Shown: positions 15,861 through 25,180 of the stretch, piece after piece
How the letters are laid out: each line of letters starts with the position of its first letter
Numbering within the stretch: position 1 is the stretch's first letter
Source: Candidatus Neomarinimicrobiota bacterium
GTDB lineage: Bacteria > Fidelibacterota > Marinisomatia > Marinisomatales > TCS55
Assembly: GCA_018647265.1 (NCBI GenBank)
Contig: JABGTK010000053.1
Span: 1-33,732 of the forward strand
Reading direction: 5' to 3'
Length of the DNA: 33,732 nt
Made by a program: the position numbers and the translations under genes
The notes under the pieces: generated by a model
What the model was told of the DNA's origin: nothing
Seen by the model: the letters and a program-made list of their open reading frames with translations, nothing else
Database searches by the model: none

Positions 15861-16559
15861 ATGGGTCCAGTCTCTTCTGATGAAATAAACCGTTATTTAA
15901 AGCAAACCCGCGATCTTTACGGGGATGAACTTTTTGTAGAACTGGGCCCCATGCCTTCGGAGAAAACCACATCGGAGGACAAACCTCAAGCGATACAATC
16001 TGACTTTGCGTCGGATTTGTCATCCTTTCATCAAGATATTCACCAATGTCAGCAATGTGCCCTAGGACATTCCCGCGCTAATTTTGTTTTTGGAGTGGGA
16101 GATCAAAACGCATCATTGGTTCTCGTGGGAGAAGCTCCCGGCGAACAGGAAGAGCTTAAAGGCGAACCATTCGTAGGGCAAGCAGGGGAACTTTTGGATA
16201 AGATTCTCGCAGCCATTGATCGTTCGCGGGAAAAAGATGTCTATATATGCAATGTATTGAAATGCCGTCCTCCTAATAACCGTGATCCAGTGGCAGAAGA
16301 AGTTGAACAGTGTGAACCGTATTTAATCCATCAAATTAATTTGATTCAGCCAAAACTCATTGTAGCTTTGGGTCGAGTGGCCGGAATGACCCTTCTCAAT
16401 GTGGACAAACCGTTGAAAAGTATGCGTGGTGTTCTTCACGACTATCATGGTACTTCCTTAATCGTGACATACCACCCGGCTGAATTGTTGAAAAATCCCA
16501 ATTGGAAACTAGAAACATGGAAAGATTTTAAATGGATTCGCTCCATTATTGACACATAA
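15861..16559 (+). CDS. Family 4 uracil-DNA glycosylase (iron-sulfur type)
   Basis: This enzyme removes uracil from DNA and starts base excision repair. The 232-residue protein has motif 1 GEAPGEQEE (residues 90-98) and motif 2 HPAELLKNP (205-213). Four cysteines suit a 4Fe-4S cluster: C63, C66, C135 and C151, spaced as in family 4; C130 is extra. KCRPPNNRDP (134-143) is also typical. About 55 residues before the first cysteine pair are an extension without a recognisable domain, as in other long members sometimes annotated as phage SPO1 DNA polymerase-related. It lies 27 bases after rpoZ and four bases before dnaB. Confidence 0.93.
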   Translation: MGPVSSDEINRYLKQTRDLYGDELFVELGPMPSEKTTSEDKPQAIQSDFASDLSSFHQDIHQCQQCALGHSRANFVFGVGDQNASLVLVGEAPGEQEELKGEPFVGQAGELLDKILAAIDRSREKDVYICNVLKCRPPNNRDPVAEEVEQCEPYLIHQINLIQPKLIVALGRVAGMTLLNVDKPLKSMRGVLHDYHGTSLIVTYHPAELLKNPNWKLETWKDFKWIRSIIDT

Positions 16560-16563
16560 AAAA

Positions 16564-17928
16564 ATGGCAAAAAACAACGAATTAAAATTAACAGCCCAAC
16601 CTCAAGCACTTGAAGCCGAACAGGCGGTCTTGGGATCCATGCTCACCTCCAAAGAGGCTGTGAGCAAGGCGATGCAATGGATATCGTCCAGCCAATTTTA
16701 TAAAGAAGCTCATGTGCGTATTTTTTCGTGTATGGTGGATCTTTTTGATAAAGGCGAACCCATCGATGCCATTTCAGTGGTTGATCGGCTGAAAAAGAAA
16801 AAACAAATAGAGGGTGTTGGTGGTGCCTATTATATCACAGGATTGGCTGAATCTGTTCCCACCACTGCAAATGTAGAACATTATGCCAAGATTGTACTAG
16901 AAAAGGATCTTTTACGAAGATTAATTCAAGTTTCGCAGGAAGTGGCTAAAGATGCTTTTGAAGATGCGCAGGATGTGGACGATATCTTGGATTCTGCTGA
17001 GTCGGCAATTTTTAATATTTCTGAAAAAAGACTTAAGGGTGGTTTTCAACACATTGATCCAATATTACATCAAACTTTTGAGGAATTGGATAAAATTGCT
17101 TCCAAACCGGGAACGGTTACCGGTGTGCCATCCGGATTGATGGATTTAGATGATATGACTTCTGGTTTTCATCCTGGTGAATTGATCATTGTCGCTGGTC
17201 GGCCGGGTATGGGTAAAACAGCATTGGCCCTATCTATGGGTCGCAATGCAGCCGTTATGGGAAAAACGGGTGTTGGTATGTTCAGCCTTGAGATGGCCAA
17301 TCATCAATTGGCCATGCGTTTATTATGCGCTGAAGGAAGGGTGGATAGTCATTTAGTCCGAACGGGAAAACTGCCCAAGACACAATGGAAAAATTTAAGT
17401 ATCGCCGTTGGAAATCTAGCAGAAGCGCCCATCTATTTGGATGATACACCTGGTATGACGGTATTGGAAGTGCGTGCTAAATCACGGCGGTTGAAAGCGG
17501 AGCATGATGTGGGTTTGATTATTATAGACTATCTCCAATTGATGTCCGGGCCTAAAGGAGTCGAAAGTCGTCAACAGGAAATTTCTCAAATATCTCGATC
17601 GCTTAAAGCTTTGGCCAAAGAGATTGAAGTGCCAGTGATTGGATTATCCCAGTTATCACGTGCTGTTGAAAGTCGCGTTGACCGTCGGCCGCAATTGTCT
17701 GACCTACGTGAATCTGGAGCGATTGAGCAGGATGCGGATGTTGTCATTTTCTTATATCGCCCATGGGTCTATTCCCAAGAAGATGAAGATCGGGGTAAAG
17801 CAGAGATTATAGTATCCAAACAAAGGAATGGTCCTACGGGTATAGTGGAAGCAACGTTTATCGATCGGTTTGCTCGCTTCGAGAATATGTCTGCCTTTGC
17901 GGAAATGGAAGCTGAGTCCCCCTTCTGA
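16564..17928 (+). CDS. dnaB: Replicative DNA helicase DnaB
   Basis: DnaB is the hexameric 5'-3' helicase of the replication fork. The 454-residue product has the N-terminal primase-interacting domain (PQALEAEQAVLGSML, residues 13-27) and a RecA-like ATPase. The Walker A motif is GRPGMGKT (212-219), Walker B is in LIIIDYLQLMSG, and an arginine-finger region lies in SKQRNGPTG. No intein interrupts the P-loop, a common insertion site. I chose the ATG at 16564; a TTG at 16549 overlaps the glycosylase end. The TGA stop shares one base with the rel start (TGATG). Confidence 0.97.
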   Translation: MAKNNELKLTAQPQALEAEQAVLGSMLTSKEAVSKAMQWISSSQFYKEAHVRIFSCMVDLFDKGEPIDAISVVDRLKKKKQIEGVGGAYYITGLAESVPTTANVEHYAKIVLEKDLLRRLIQVSQEVAKDAFEDAQDVDDILDSAESAIFNISEKRLKGGFQHIDPILHQTFEELDKIASKPGTVTGVPSGLMDLDDMTSGFHPGELIIVAGRPGMGKTALALSMGRNAAVMGKTGVGMFSLEMANHQLAMRLLCAEGRVDSHLVRTGKLPKTQWKNLSIAVGNLAEAPIYLDDTPGMTVLEVRAKSRRLKAEHDVGLIIIDYLQLMSGPKGVESRQQEISQISRSLKALAKEIEVPVIGLSQLSRAVESRVDRRPQLSDLRESGAIEQDADVVIFLYRPWVYSQEDEDRGKAEIIVSKQRNGPTGIVEATFIDRFARFENMSAFAEMEAESPF

Positions 17929-20114
17929 TGGACAATCCTCTGGCCAAATTCGCACCGTTTCTGGTTGGCGAATTCCCAAAGCCCTTTATGGAACTGCTAA
18001 AAAATGTATCCCTAACACCGCAGCTCAATGAAGATGATTTAAAGAAAGAATTATGGCAGGCTTATGAATACGGATCTCGCCATCATGAAGGACAAAAAAG
18101 ACGCTCTGGTGAATCCTATTTTGAAAACCATTGTGTAGAGGTAGCCAAAATCCTTGCCGGTTGGAATATGGATCATATTACAATCATTGGTGGTTTGCTT
18201 CACGATACTATTGAAGATACAGAAGCATCTTTTGAAGGAATTGAAGAAAGATTTGGGACAGATGTTGCCAACTTGGTCAATGGAGTTACGAAGTTGGGTG
18301 GCATTCGTTTTTCAAGTCGTAAAGCAAAGCAAGCGGGCAATTTCATGAAAATGCTCATCTCAGTTGCCCAGGACCTTCGTGTTATTATAATAAAATTTGC
18401 GGATAGACTTCATAACATGTCTACCATTGATCATTTGCCAAGGATTAAACAACATCGAATCGCTATCGAAACACGGGACGTTTATGCGCCATTGGCCCAT
18501 CGATTAGGTATGGCAAAGGTAAAATGGATGTTGGATGATCTTATTCTCAAAACATTAAATCCTGGCACTTATAAAGAAATTGATGTGAAGCTTAAATCCT
18601 CTAATAAGCAGCGCGAAAAATATATTAAAACCATCACGGCAGCCCTTTTAGAAGAATTGAAGGATTATAAAATAGACCCCAAGATTTATGGTCGTCCAAA
18701 GTCTCATACATCCATATACGGTAAAATGATTCAGCGAGGGAAAGCTTTTGAAGAAATCTATGATATTTTAGCAGTCCGTGTTGTGGTTGAGAAAATCGAA
18801 GAATGCTACTTGACGCTCGGGGTGCTGCATCAAAAATTCAAACCGATCCAGGAGCGATTCAAAGATTTTATTGCTACCCCCAAAAGTAACGGATATCAAT
18901 CCATTCATACTACCGTTGTTGGTCCCGGCGGAAAATTAATTGAAATCCAGATTCGCACACTTGAAATGGAACAAACGGCCGAAATTGGGGTGGCCGCTCA
19001 CTGGCGTTATAAAGAGGGAGCTCAAGAGGCTAAGAGTGTAGATGGCCATATAAAATGGCTACGGGAATTATTAGACATTCTTCAGAGTGAAGAAAATGAT
19101 CCAAAAGAATTTATGCATCTGCTAAAAATTGATCTATTTGGCGATGAAATTTTTGTATTTACACCCAAAGGTGATTTAGTGCAATTGCCTTCAAAATCCT
19201 CACCGCTTGATTTTGCTTACCAAGTTCATACAGAAGTGGGTCACAATTGCCTAGGTGCAAAAGTGAACCATAAGGTTGTCCCATTGAATACAGAACTGAA
19301 AAATGGTGATACGGTAGAGGTAATAACAAGCAATTCCCAAAGTCCCAATTATGGATGGCTCAAGTTTGCCGTGACATCTAAAGCTCGGAACCAGATTAAA
19401 CGATTTTTAAAGAAAAAAGAGCGTGACGAAAGTATGAAAATTGGTGAGGAAATTCTCACCAAAAGTTTGCGCCGGCTTAAATTACTCAAACAACTTGATG
19501 CAGTAAAGGCAGCCTATTCTAAATTTGGTTTTGGTGGTGTAGAGCAATTGGTAGAAGCTGTAGGAAAAGGTGAAATTTCAGTCCGCGAAATCATGAAAAA
19601 GTTAGCACCGGAAAAAGCACCAGTTGAAGAGGAAGATACTTCTAGCTTTTTCAGATTTTCACGAAAAGAAAGCCGTAGTATTAAACTGGAGGGAATCAGC
19701 AACATTATGACCAATTTTGGCAAATGCTGTAATCCTATTCCTGGGGATGATATGATAGGTTTTATTACGAGGGGTAGAGGTATAACTGTTCATCGCTCAT
19801 CCTGTCCAAGTTTACCATTGCTTAGCGAAGAATCTGATCGTCTGGTGCCGGTTGAATGGGAGGTCACTCGCAATGATTTATTCAATGTACGATTAAAAGT
19901 TGTAGGTCAAGATCGCAAAGGTCTCTTAAAGGATATGACTGAAACCATTTCAAAACTGAATATCAATATGACATCCGTGGACATTAAAGTTAAGGAAGCG
20001 GTGGCTACGGCTATTTTTATTGTTCAAGTAAACAACCTGAAGCAATTGGATAGGGTTGTGCGAAAAATGGCAAAAGTTAAAAACATTGACTTTGTCGAAC
20101 GCGCTCAACATTAA
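17928..20114 (+). CDS. rel: Bifunctional (p)ppGpp synthetase/hydrolase Rel (RelA/SpoT family)
   Basis: This stringent-response enzyme makes and degrades (p)ppGpp. The 728-residue protein has all domains in order. The HD hydrolase has H53, the H92-D93 pair and D159 (KFADRLHNM). The synthetase has GRPKSHTSIYGKM, RFKDFIATPKSNGYQSIHT and EIQIRTLEMEQTAEIGVAAH. TGS (DEIFVFTPKGDLVQLP), a helical region with FGKCCNPIPGDDMIGFITRG, and a C-terminal ACT domain follow. The RFKD motif is the version found in bifunctional Rel enzymes rather than in RelA, so both activities are likely. It is coupled to dnaB by a one-base overlap; ruvX follows after 21 bases. Confidence 0.96.
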   Translation: MDNPLAKFAPFLVGEFPKPFMELLKNVSLTPQLNEDDLKKELWQAYEYGSRHHEGQKRRSGESYFENHCVEVAKILAGWNMDHITIIGGLLHDTIEDTEASFEGIEERFGTDVANLVNGVTKLGGIRFSSRKAKQAGNFMKMLISVAQDLRVIIIKFADRLHNMSTIDHLPRIKQHRIAIETRDVYAPLAHRLGMAKVKWMLDDLILKTLNPGTYKEIDVKLKSSNKQREKYIKTITAALLEELKDYKIDPKIYGRPKSHTSIYGKMIQRGKAFEEIYDILAVRVVVEKIEECYLTLGVLHQKFKPIQERFKDFIATPKSNGYQSIHTTVVGPGGKLIEIQIRTLEMEQTAEIGVAAHWRYKEGAQEAKSVDGHIKWLRELLDILQSEENDPKEFMHLLKIDLFGDEIFVFTPKGDLVQLPSKSSPLDFAYQVHTEVGHNCLGAKVNHKVVPLNTELKNGDTVEVITSNSQSPNYGWLKFAVTSKARNQIKRFLKKKERDESMKIGEEILTKSLRRLKLLKQLDAVKAAYSKFGFGGVEQLVEAVGKGEISVREIMKKLAPEKAPVEEEDTSSFFRFSRKESRSIKLEGISNIMTNFGKCCNPIPGDDMIGFITRGRGITVHRSSCPSLPLLSEESDRLVPVEWEVTRNDLFNVRLKVVGQDRKGLLKDMTETISKLNINMTSVDIKVKEAVATAIFIVQVNNLKQLDRVVRKMAKVKNIDFVERAQH

Positions 20115-20135
20115 TCTATAGAGTTCAGTATAAAA

Positions 20136-20549
20136 ATGGGACGTTTATTAGGGATCGATCATGGTACTAAACGGGTAGGGCTGGCCCTTTCTGATCCATT
20201 AAAAATTATTGCAAAGCCTTTTCAAACGCTTACATATAAGGATTTTAACGATCTGAGTAGCCAGTTAAAATCTATCATAATTGAAAATGATATCGAAGGT
20301 ATTGTATTGGGTTTTCCTATTGGAATGCAGGGGCAACGAACCCAACAAACTGATAAAGTGGCAGAATTTGCAGAACTGTTAAAGTATGCAGTAGATGTAC
20401 CCATTGCATTAGAAGATGAACGATTAAGTTCGATAAGTGCAGAAAAATCGCTCATTCTGCAAAATGTAAAAACAGGTCATAATAAAGGTCGGATAGATGA
20501 AACAGCCGCAGCCATTTTTCTTCAACAATACCTAGATCGTACCCGTTAA
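20136..20549 (+). CDS. ruvX: RuvX/YqgF-type RNase H-fold nuclease
   Basis: The 137-residue protein is YqgF, an RNase H-fold nuclease linked to pre-16S rRNA 5' end processing and also proposed as a Holliday junction resolvase. The first acidic site is in LLGIDHGTKRVGLALSD (D8). ALEDERLSS holds the second acid and KGRIDETAAAIFLQQYL the third. Length and motifs are complete. The stop overlaps the lnt start by one base (TAATG). A cytosolic enzyme next to an envelope enzyme suggests shared transcription, not a shared pathway. Confidence 0.94.
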   Translation: MGRLLGIDHGTKRVGLALSDPLKIIAKPFQTLTYKDFNDLSSQLKSIIIENDIEGIVLGFPIGMQGQRTQQTDKVAEFAELLKYAVDVPIALEDERLSSISAEKSLILQNVKTGHNKGRIDETAAAIFLQQYLDRTR

Positions 20550-22042
20550 TGAAAAATATATTTAACCGATCACCATTTCAACTGGCAATAATTTCTGGAA
20601 TTCTGGTTGGGTGTGCTTTTCCGCCAATCCCAGGCTTTACAGCATGGTTTGGATTTTTGCCACTCATTCATATTTGGCAAACACAATCCCCGAAAGAATC
20701 GGCAAGATGGTCTTTTTTTGCCGCCGTTATTGCCAATTTAATTTCATTATACTGGATAGGCCTAAATTCTGGTGCCACCATTCTACCCGTATTGTTTTCA
20801 TTAATTGGTGCCATACTATACTTGGGAGCAATCTGGGCTGGGTTGGGCTGGATTATATCAAAAATTGAAATAAAGACAGGAAACAGTCTCAGTATTGTTC
20901 CGTTTTTATGGGCAACAATGGAATGGATTCGTAGCTTTGGACCGCTTGGATTTCCGTGGGCAAACCTAGCCACAACCCAAACGGTTTTTTTACCTGTTAT
21001 TCAAATGGTGGATATTACAGGAACAGAAGGTGTTGGTTTTTGGATTCTTTTGATCAATATTATTTTATATATCACCGTTCAAGCTGAATTCAATAAACAA
21101 AAATTATTGTTATGCCTTTTAAGTGTTTTTTTATTGCCATGGATTGTTGGACTTATGCGGTTGCCTACCTATGAATTTAGCGAGAATGATCCTTATCGTG
21201 AGGTGGCAGTGATTCAGCCAAATATAAACCCAAACCAAAAGTGGGAAGCATCTTTTCGTACACGGCTTTATGAGATTATGGATTCCTTAAATGTTAAAGC
21301 AATGGACTCAAAGCCCAATTTAGTTCTATGGCCAGAAGCAGCTTTACCCGCGTATATGCGAGTATCCCCTAAAAGATATAAATATGAAATGATGGTTCAA
21401 TCTAAAGGAATCCCTATTATGATGGGGACTATAGATTTAAAACGAGATTCCACTGGCCGACGGGTATATAATAGTTCGATATATTTTGGTCTGGAGGGAA
21501 ATGAAATATATCATAAAAAACGTTTGGTGCCATTTGCAGAATACATTCCTTTATCTGAGCAATTCCCTTCACTTAAAAATCTCAATTTCGGCCAGGCTAA
21601 CTTTACTGCAGGAAAAGAATTCACAACATTCCCTTTGGATTCAATTCTATTCAGTAATATGATTTGTTACGAATCGAGCTACCCATCCGTGGCACGTGGA
21701 TTTGTACAAAAGGGAGCTAGGTTCATTACTTTAGAAGCCAATGATGCATGGTTAAGGAATTCATCGGGCGTTCGACAGCATTTCGAATTGGCACGATTAA
21801 GGGCCGTTGAATTGAGAACGGGTATTGTCCGCAGTGCCAATACGGGGATTTCCGGCATTATATATCCCTCCGGGAAGGTGGCTAAAAAGATCAAATTTGG
21901 TGAACAGGCTGTTTTTAAAGGTAAAGTCCCCCTCAACCAAGGAATAACTTTTTACGCTCGTTACGGAAGTGTTTTTGCACAAATGTGTTTCATTTTAACT
22001 TTGATACAAATTGTATGGCTTTTCAGACGTCCAAAAAAATAA
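20549..22042 (+). CDS. lnt: Apolipoprotein N-acyltransferase Lnt
   Basis: Lnt adds the third acyl chain to the N-terminal cysteine of lipoproteins in the inner membrane, a step mainly found in Gram-negative bacteria. The 497-residue protein has about seven N-terminal membrane helices (to about residue 205), a periplasmic nitrilase-type domain and a final helix (IVWLF near the end). The catalytic triad is visible: E263 in LWPEAALP, K323 in YHKKRLVPFAEY and C373 in MICYESSYP, with the supporting glutamates E331 and E375. The next gene begins 28 bases before its stop, in another frame. Confidence 0.95.
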   Translation: MKNIFNRSPFQLAIISGILVGCAFPPIPGFTAWFGFLPLIHIWQTQSPKESARWSFFAAVIANLISLYWIGLNSGATILPVLFSLIGAILYLGAIWAGLGWIISKIEIKTGNSLSIVPFLWATMEWIRSFGPLGFPWANLATTQTVFLPVIQMVDITGTEGVGFWILLINIILYITVQAEFNKQKLLLCLLSVFLLPWIVGLMRLPTYEFSENDPYREVAVIQPNINPNQKWEASFRTRLYEIMDSLNVKAMDSKPNLVLWPEAALPAYMRVSPKRYKYEMMVQSKGIPIMMGTIDLKRDSTGRRVYNSSIYFGLEGNEIYHKKRLVPFAEYIPLSEQFPSLKNLNFGQANFTAGKEFTTFPLDSILFSNMICYESSYPSVARGFVQKGARFITLEANDAWLRNSSGVRQHFELARLRAVELRTGIVRSANTGISGIIYPSGKVAKKIKFGEQAVFKGKVPLNQGITFYARYGSVFAQMCFILTLIQIVWLFRRPKK

Positions 22043-22650
22043 TATTAATCATTATTCTATTTTCCGGCTTGGCGATCGGTCAGGTGAAAGAGAAGAAGAT
22101 ACTTAATCCGGTTATTCAATCGGCACTCATTCCAGGGTGGGGACAAAAATCCCTTAATTACCCAAAACGGGCACGCTTGTATTCTTACATTGAATCGGGG
22201 CTTTTTCTTTCGATTTTGGGAACAACCACTTATTCTAATATTCTCAAGAAAAATTATGCTGCTTTTGCGGCGGAACATGCCAATGTTTCATCCGGAAGTA
22301 AGAGTCATAAATATTGGGTAGATATAGGCAATTTTGATACGGTGACTGATTATAATGATGAGCATTTGAGAAATCGTGAGATGGATGATCTTTATCCTGA
22401 TAATTTAAAATGGAGCTGGGAATGGGATACAAATGGCAATCGAAATACATTTGAGACAAAACGTATTTTGAGTGATCAAATGAAATTAGCCGCTTCATTT
22501 GGAATGGGGGCGGTAGTTTTGAATCACGTTATATCTGCAATAGATGCATTGTATTTAAAACGCGTCACTCAGAAAAAGGAAATTTCAGTTTTACCCTATC
22601 AACAATTAGAGACAGACGGAATTGGTTACGCCTTAACCATCCACTTTTAG
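22015..22650 (+). CDS. DUF5683-like exported or membrane protein, function unknown
   Basis: The 211-residue protein starts with a signal peptide or anchor (MAFQTSKKIILIIILFSGLA, cleavage possible after IGQ). SALIPGWGQKSLNYPKRARL follows; the serine-x-LIPGWGQ motif is typical of DUF5683 proteins of FCB bacteria. Two further hydrophobic stretches (about residues 56-73 and 155-180) may be membrane helices. Between them lies a charged, Tyr/Asp/Trp-rich soluble part. I chose the ATG at 22015, inside the end of lnt; an ATG at 21985 adds ten non-signal residues. No function is known. Its place between lnt and ecfT suggests an envelope role, an inference only. Confidence 0.65.
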   Translation: MAFQTSKKIILIIILFSGLAIGQVKEKKILNPVIQSALIPGWGQKSLNYPKRARLYSYIESGLFLSILGTTTYSNILKKNYAAFAAEHANVSSGSKSHKYWVDIGNFDTVTDYNDEHLRNREMDDLYPDNLKWSWEWDTNGNRNTFETKRILSDQMKLAASFGMGAVVLNHVISAIDALYLKRVTQKKEISVLPYQQLETDGIGYALTIHF

Positions 22651-22651
22651 T

Positions 22652-23377
22652 ATGTTCAAGCACCCTTTGGTCAATCTATGGTTTTTTCTGGGATTTTCAT
22701 TATCCCTTTTGATGGCCGTTTCTTATCAAGGATGGGGTATCCATTTTCTTGTTTTTTCATTGATAGCTTTGGTGAATAAATCTCATTTTACAACCGTAAT
22801 ACCGAGGATGAAACCATTCGTTTTTTATTTCCCCATTATGCTATTTATTTATGTCCTTTTTTCCCTTTTATTAACAGACAATTCAATCATTGTAATTCTG
22901 GATGAAGCATTTTTTGGATTTTTGAAATTGCTCCTAATGGTGGCGGCCATGACCTTTTTCATTGAAACAACGCCGAGTCAAAATATTGTGGTATTGGCGA
23001 GAAGCGTTTGGGTGAAAATGGGTAAATCATGGAAATGGGTCGACGATTTCTTTTTATTCCTTGGCATGACATTGCGATTTTACCCCACTTTTCAATCCAA
23101 TTGGCAATCGATCCGGAATAGCCGGAAAGCATTGGGTTTAGAAAACGACCTTTCACAGTGGGCGCAGGTAAAAATAGCGGCAAAAGAAATGCCGGGAATG
23201 TTAATTCACCAATTACGTAGGGCGGATGACGTAGCCATGGCAATGATTCTTCGAGGGTATGGAAAACAGATACCGCGCGGTGTAACATATCCCATTTCTT
23301 TTAAGATTAATCATATACTTCAAATGACAATTGTAGCATCCTTTTTCTTGGGAATTCATTCCTTTGCCACGATTTAA
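22652..23377 (+). CDS. ecfT: Energy-coupling factor transporter membrane subunit EcfT (CbiQ family)
   Basis: The 241-residue protein has about five membrane helices and the EcfT coupling region. RNSRKALGL (after the fourth hydrophobic block) and RRADDVAMAMILRGYGK match the two Ala-Arg-Gly type motifs that contact the ATPases. EcfT joins two ABC ATPases to substrate-binding S components for vitamin or metal uptake. No ATPase or S-component gene lies in the window. The order ecfT-truA matches the ecfA1-ecfA2-ecfT-truA order of Firmicutes, so this may be the remainder of that cluster. It overlaps truA by 14 bases. Confidence 0.82.
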   Translation: MFKHPLVNLWFFLGFSLSLLMAVSYQGWGIHFLVFSLIALVNKSHFTTVIPRMKPFVFYFPIMLFIYVLFSLLLTDNSIIVILDEAFFGFLKLLLMVAAMTFFIETTPSQNIVVLARSVWVKMGKSWKWVDDFFLFLGMTLRFYPTFQSNWQSIRNSRKALGLENDLSQWAQVKIAAKEMPGMLIHQLRRADDVAMAMILRGYGKQIPRGVTYPISFKINHILQMTIVASFFLGIHSFATI

Positions 23378-24098
23378 GATTAAAATTCAATATGACGGTA
23401 CTGGCTACCGCGGTTGGCAACTTCAAAAAGAAGACAGAACAGTTCAAGGTGAAATAGAATCTGCACTCACAACCTTGAATAAGGGAGAAAGCATTCGCAT
23501 TTACGGTGCAGGGCGTACGGATACTGGTGTCCATGCTACGGGACAAATCGCCCATTTTGATTTTAAAACGGATATGGACTCATGCAGTCTGAAAGATGCC
23601 ATGAATGGCAATCTTCCAAGAGATTCGAGGGTAATGGAATGTCTTGTAGTTCCGCCGGAATTTCATGCAAGGTTTTCTGCCAAACAACGTCACTATTATT
23701 ACCGAACAAGGACCGACGATTTTCTCCTCGATCGAAATTATACTTGGCATACCGGCCCATTGGATCAGAACATATTAAATGAAGCAGCCCAATATATAGT
23801 GGGAAACCATGATTTTACCTCATTCAGCAGAAATAATGAAGATTTGGAACACCGCCGTGCCATCGTCTATGATTCAGTATGGAAAGGGGACGGCGCCGTG
23901 GTAAATTATCACGTAACCGCGAACCGATTTCTACACCATATGGTCCGCTATTTGGTGGGAACAATGGTTGAAATATCACGTGGAAAATTTGAATTAGAAC
24001 GGTTTAAAAATTTGATTGATCATCCTAAAGACAATGTAAAAATATTTAAAGCACCGCCTAAAGGGTTGGTCCTCACAAAAGTGGATTATGATGACTAA
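23364..24098 (+). CDS. truA: tRNA pseudouridine(38-40) synthase TruA
   Basis: TruA makes pseudouridine at positions 38-40 of the anticodon stem. The 244-residue protein has the catalytic aspartate D53 in GAGRTDTGVHATGQ. KIQYDGTGYRGWQLQ at the start, RHYYYRTR, NHDFTSFSR and NRFLHHMVRYLVGTM are the family's other motifs. The start is a TTG at 23364 within the end of ecfT; it gives the expected N-terminus (MPRFKIKIQYDG). It ends 11 bases inside htrA. The overlaps suggest coupled translation of ecfT, truA and htrA. Confidence 0.96.
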   Translation: MPRFKIKIQYDGTGYRGWQLQKEDRTVQGEIESALTTLNKGESIRIYGAGRTDTGVHATGQIAHFDFKTDMDSCSLKDAMNGNLPRDSRVMECLVVPPEFHARFSAKQRHYYYRTRTDDFLLDRNYTWHTGPLDQNILNEAAQYIVGNHDFTSFSRNNEDLEHRRAIVYDSVWKGDGAVVNYHVTANRFLHHMVRYLVGTMVEISRGKFELERFKNLIDHPKDNVKIFKAPPKGLVLTKVDYDD

Positions 24099-25179
24099 AA
24101 GAATAAACTCTATTTGGATTGCTCTTTGTATAGTTATTCCTTTAAGTGGCCAAGAGGGTGTTGAACATTCCCGGCAAAATGCCATTACCAATGCTATTGA
24201 GCATGCCAGCCCTGCCGTAGCTAGCATAAATGTTACCCAAGTTCAGCGATTTTCTGTAAGTCCATTTCAGCGCGACCCCTGGTTTGAATATTTTTTCCCG
24301 CCGGAAATTCGTCAACGAGAAGTTAAGGGCTCGGGCTCAGGTGTTGTAATCAGTCCTGATGGTTATGTGTTGACCAATGACCATGTGGTTGAAAATGCCT
24401 CCAAGATAATCGTGACGCTACCGGGAGGGGAAGAATATAATGCCGATGTGGTTGGCCTTGATGATATTACTGATTTGGCGCTACTAAAATTAGAAGGGTC
24501 AAATTTTCCATATGTTAAAATGGGGGATTCCGATAATCTCATTATTGGCGAATGGGTGATAGCGTTGGGGAATCCATTTGGGCTATTTGATGTGAATCAA
24601 CAGCCTACGGCAACTATCGGAATTGTGAGTGGTAAAGATTTAGATTTTGGGATTCAAGGTGGAAAGATATTTCAGGATATGATACAAACTGATGCGGCCA
24701 TTAATCCGGGTAATAGCGGCGGCCCATTAGTTAATGGTAAAGGTGAAGTAATCGGCATAAATACATTTATATATACTGGATCAAGGGCAAGGCAAGGGTC
24801 TGTTGGTATTGGTTTTGCAATACCGATAAATCGGGCGCGACGGATTGCAGAAGAATTGAAAACTAAAGGTCGAATCGTTCGTGATTTCTCTACCGGTTTA
24901 CGTGCCCAGCCTCTAGACAAGAAGACAGCTGAATATTTAGATATACCTTTTACAAAAGGTGTAATTGTAACACACATTTTAAAAAACAGTCCTGCCTCAA
25001 AAGCAAAGTTAGAATATGGTGATGTAATCGTTGGTGTTCAAAATGAAGAAATAAATAGTCTTGAAGACATTCTAGAAATCATAGAAATTAATGATCTACG
25101 TCCCGGAGATAGGCTCAAGATGCGTGTATGGCGGAATGGGCGATATTTTACAAAATCCTTAATATTGGGAAAACTTTAG
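24088..25179 (+). CDS. htrA: HtrA/Deg-family periplasmic serine protease with one PDZ domain
   Basis: HtrA proteases degrade or refold damaged envelope proteins. The 363-residue protein opens with a signal peptide or anchor (about residues 4-21). It has the trypsin-like triad H99 (LTNDHVV), D129 (DITDLALLK) and S210 (NPGNSGGPL), and one C-terminal PDZ domain (about 265-360, FTKGVIVTHILKNSPASKA and GDVIVGVQNEEI). One PDZ fits DegS or short DegP-like members rather than DegP with two. The start is the first of two consecutive ATGs, inside the end of truA. psd begins one base after the stop. Confidence 0.95.
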   Translation: MMTKRINSIWIALCIVIPLSGQEGVEHSRQNAITNAIEHASPAVASINVTQVQRFSVSPFQRDPWFEYFFPPEIRQREVKGSGSGVVISPDGYVLTNDHVVENASKIIVTLPGGEEYNADVVGLDDITDLALLKLEGSNFPYVKMGDSDNLIIGEWVIALGNPFGLFDVNQQPTATIGIVSGKDLDFGIQGGKIFQDMIQTDAAINPGNSGGPLVNGKGEVIGINTFIYTGSRARQGSVGIGFAIPINRARRIAEELKTKGRIVRDFSTGLRAQPLDKKTAEYLDIPFTKGVIVTHILKNSPASKAKLEYGDVIVGVQNEEINSLEDILEIIEINDLRPGDRLKMRVWRNGRYFTKSLILGKL

Positions 25180-25180
25180 T

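Noticed and set aside
17197-17222. Possible intein site in the dnaB P-loop
   Set aside because: The P-loop and flanking sequence are continuous and the protein has normal length.
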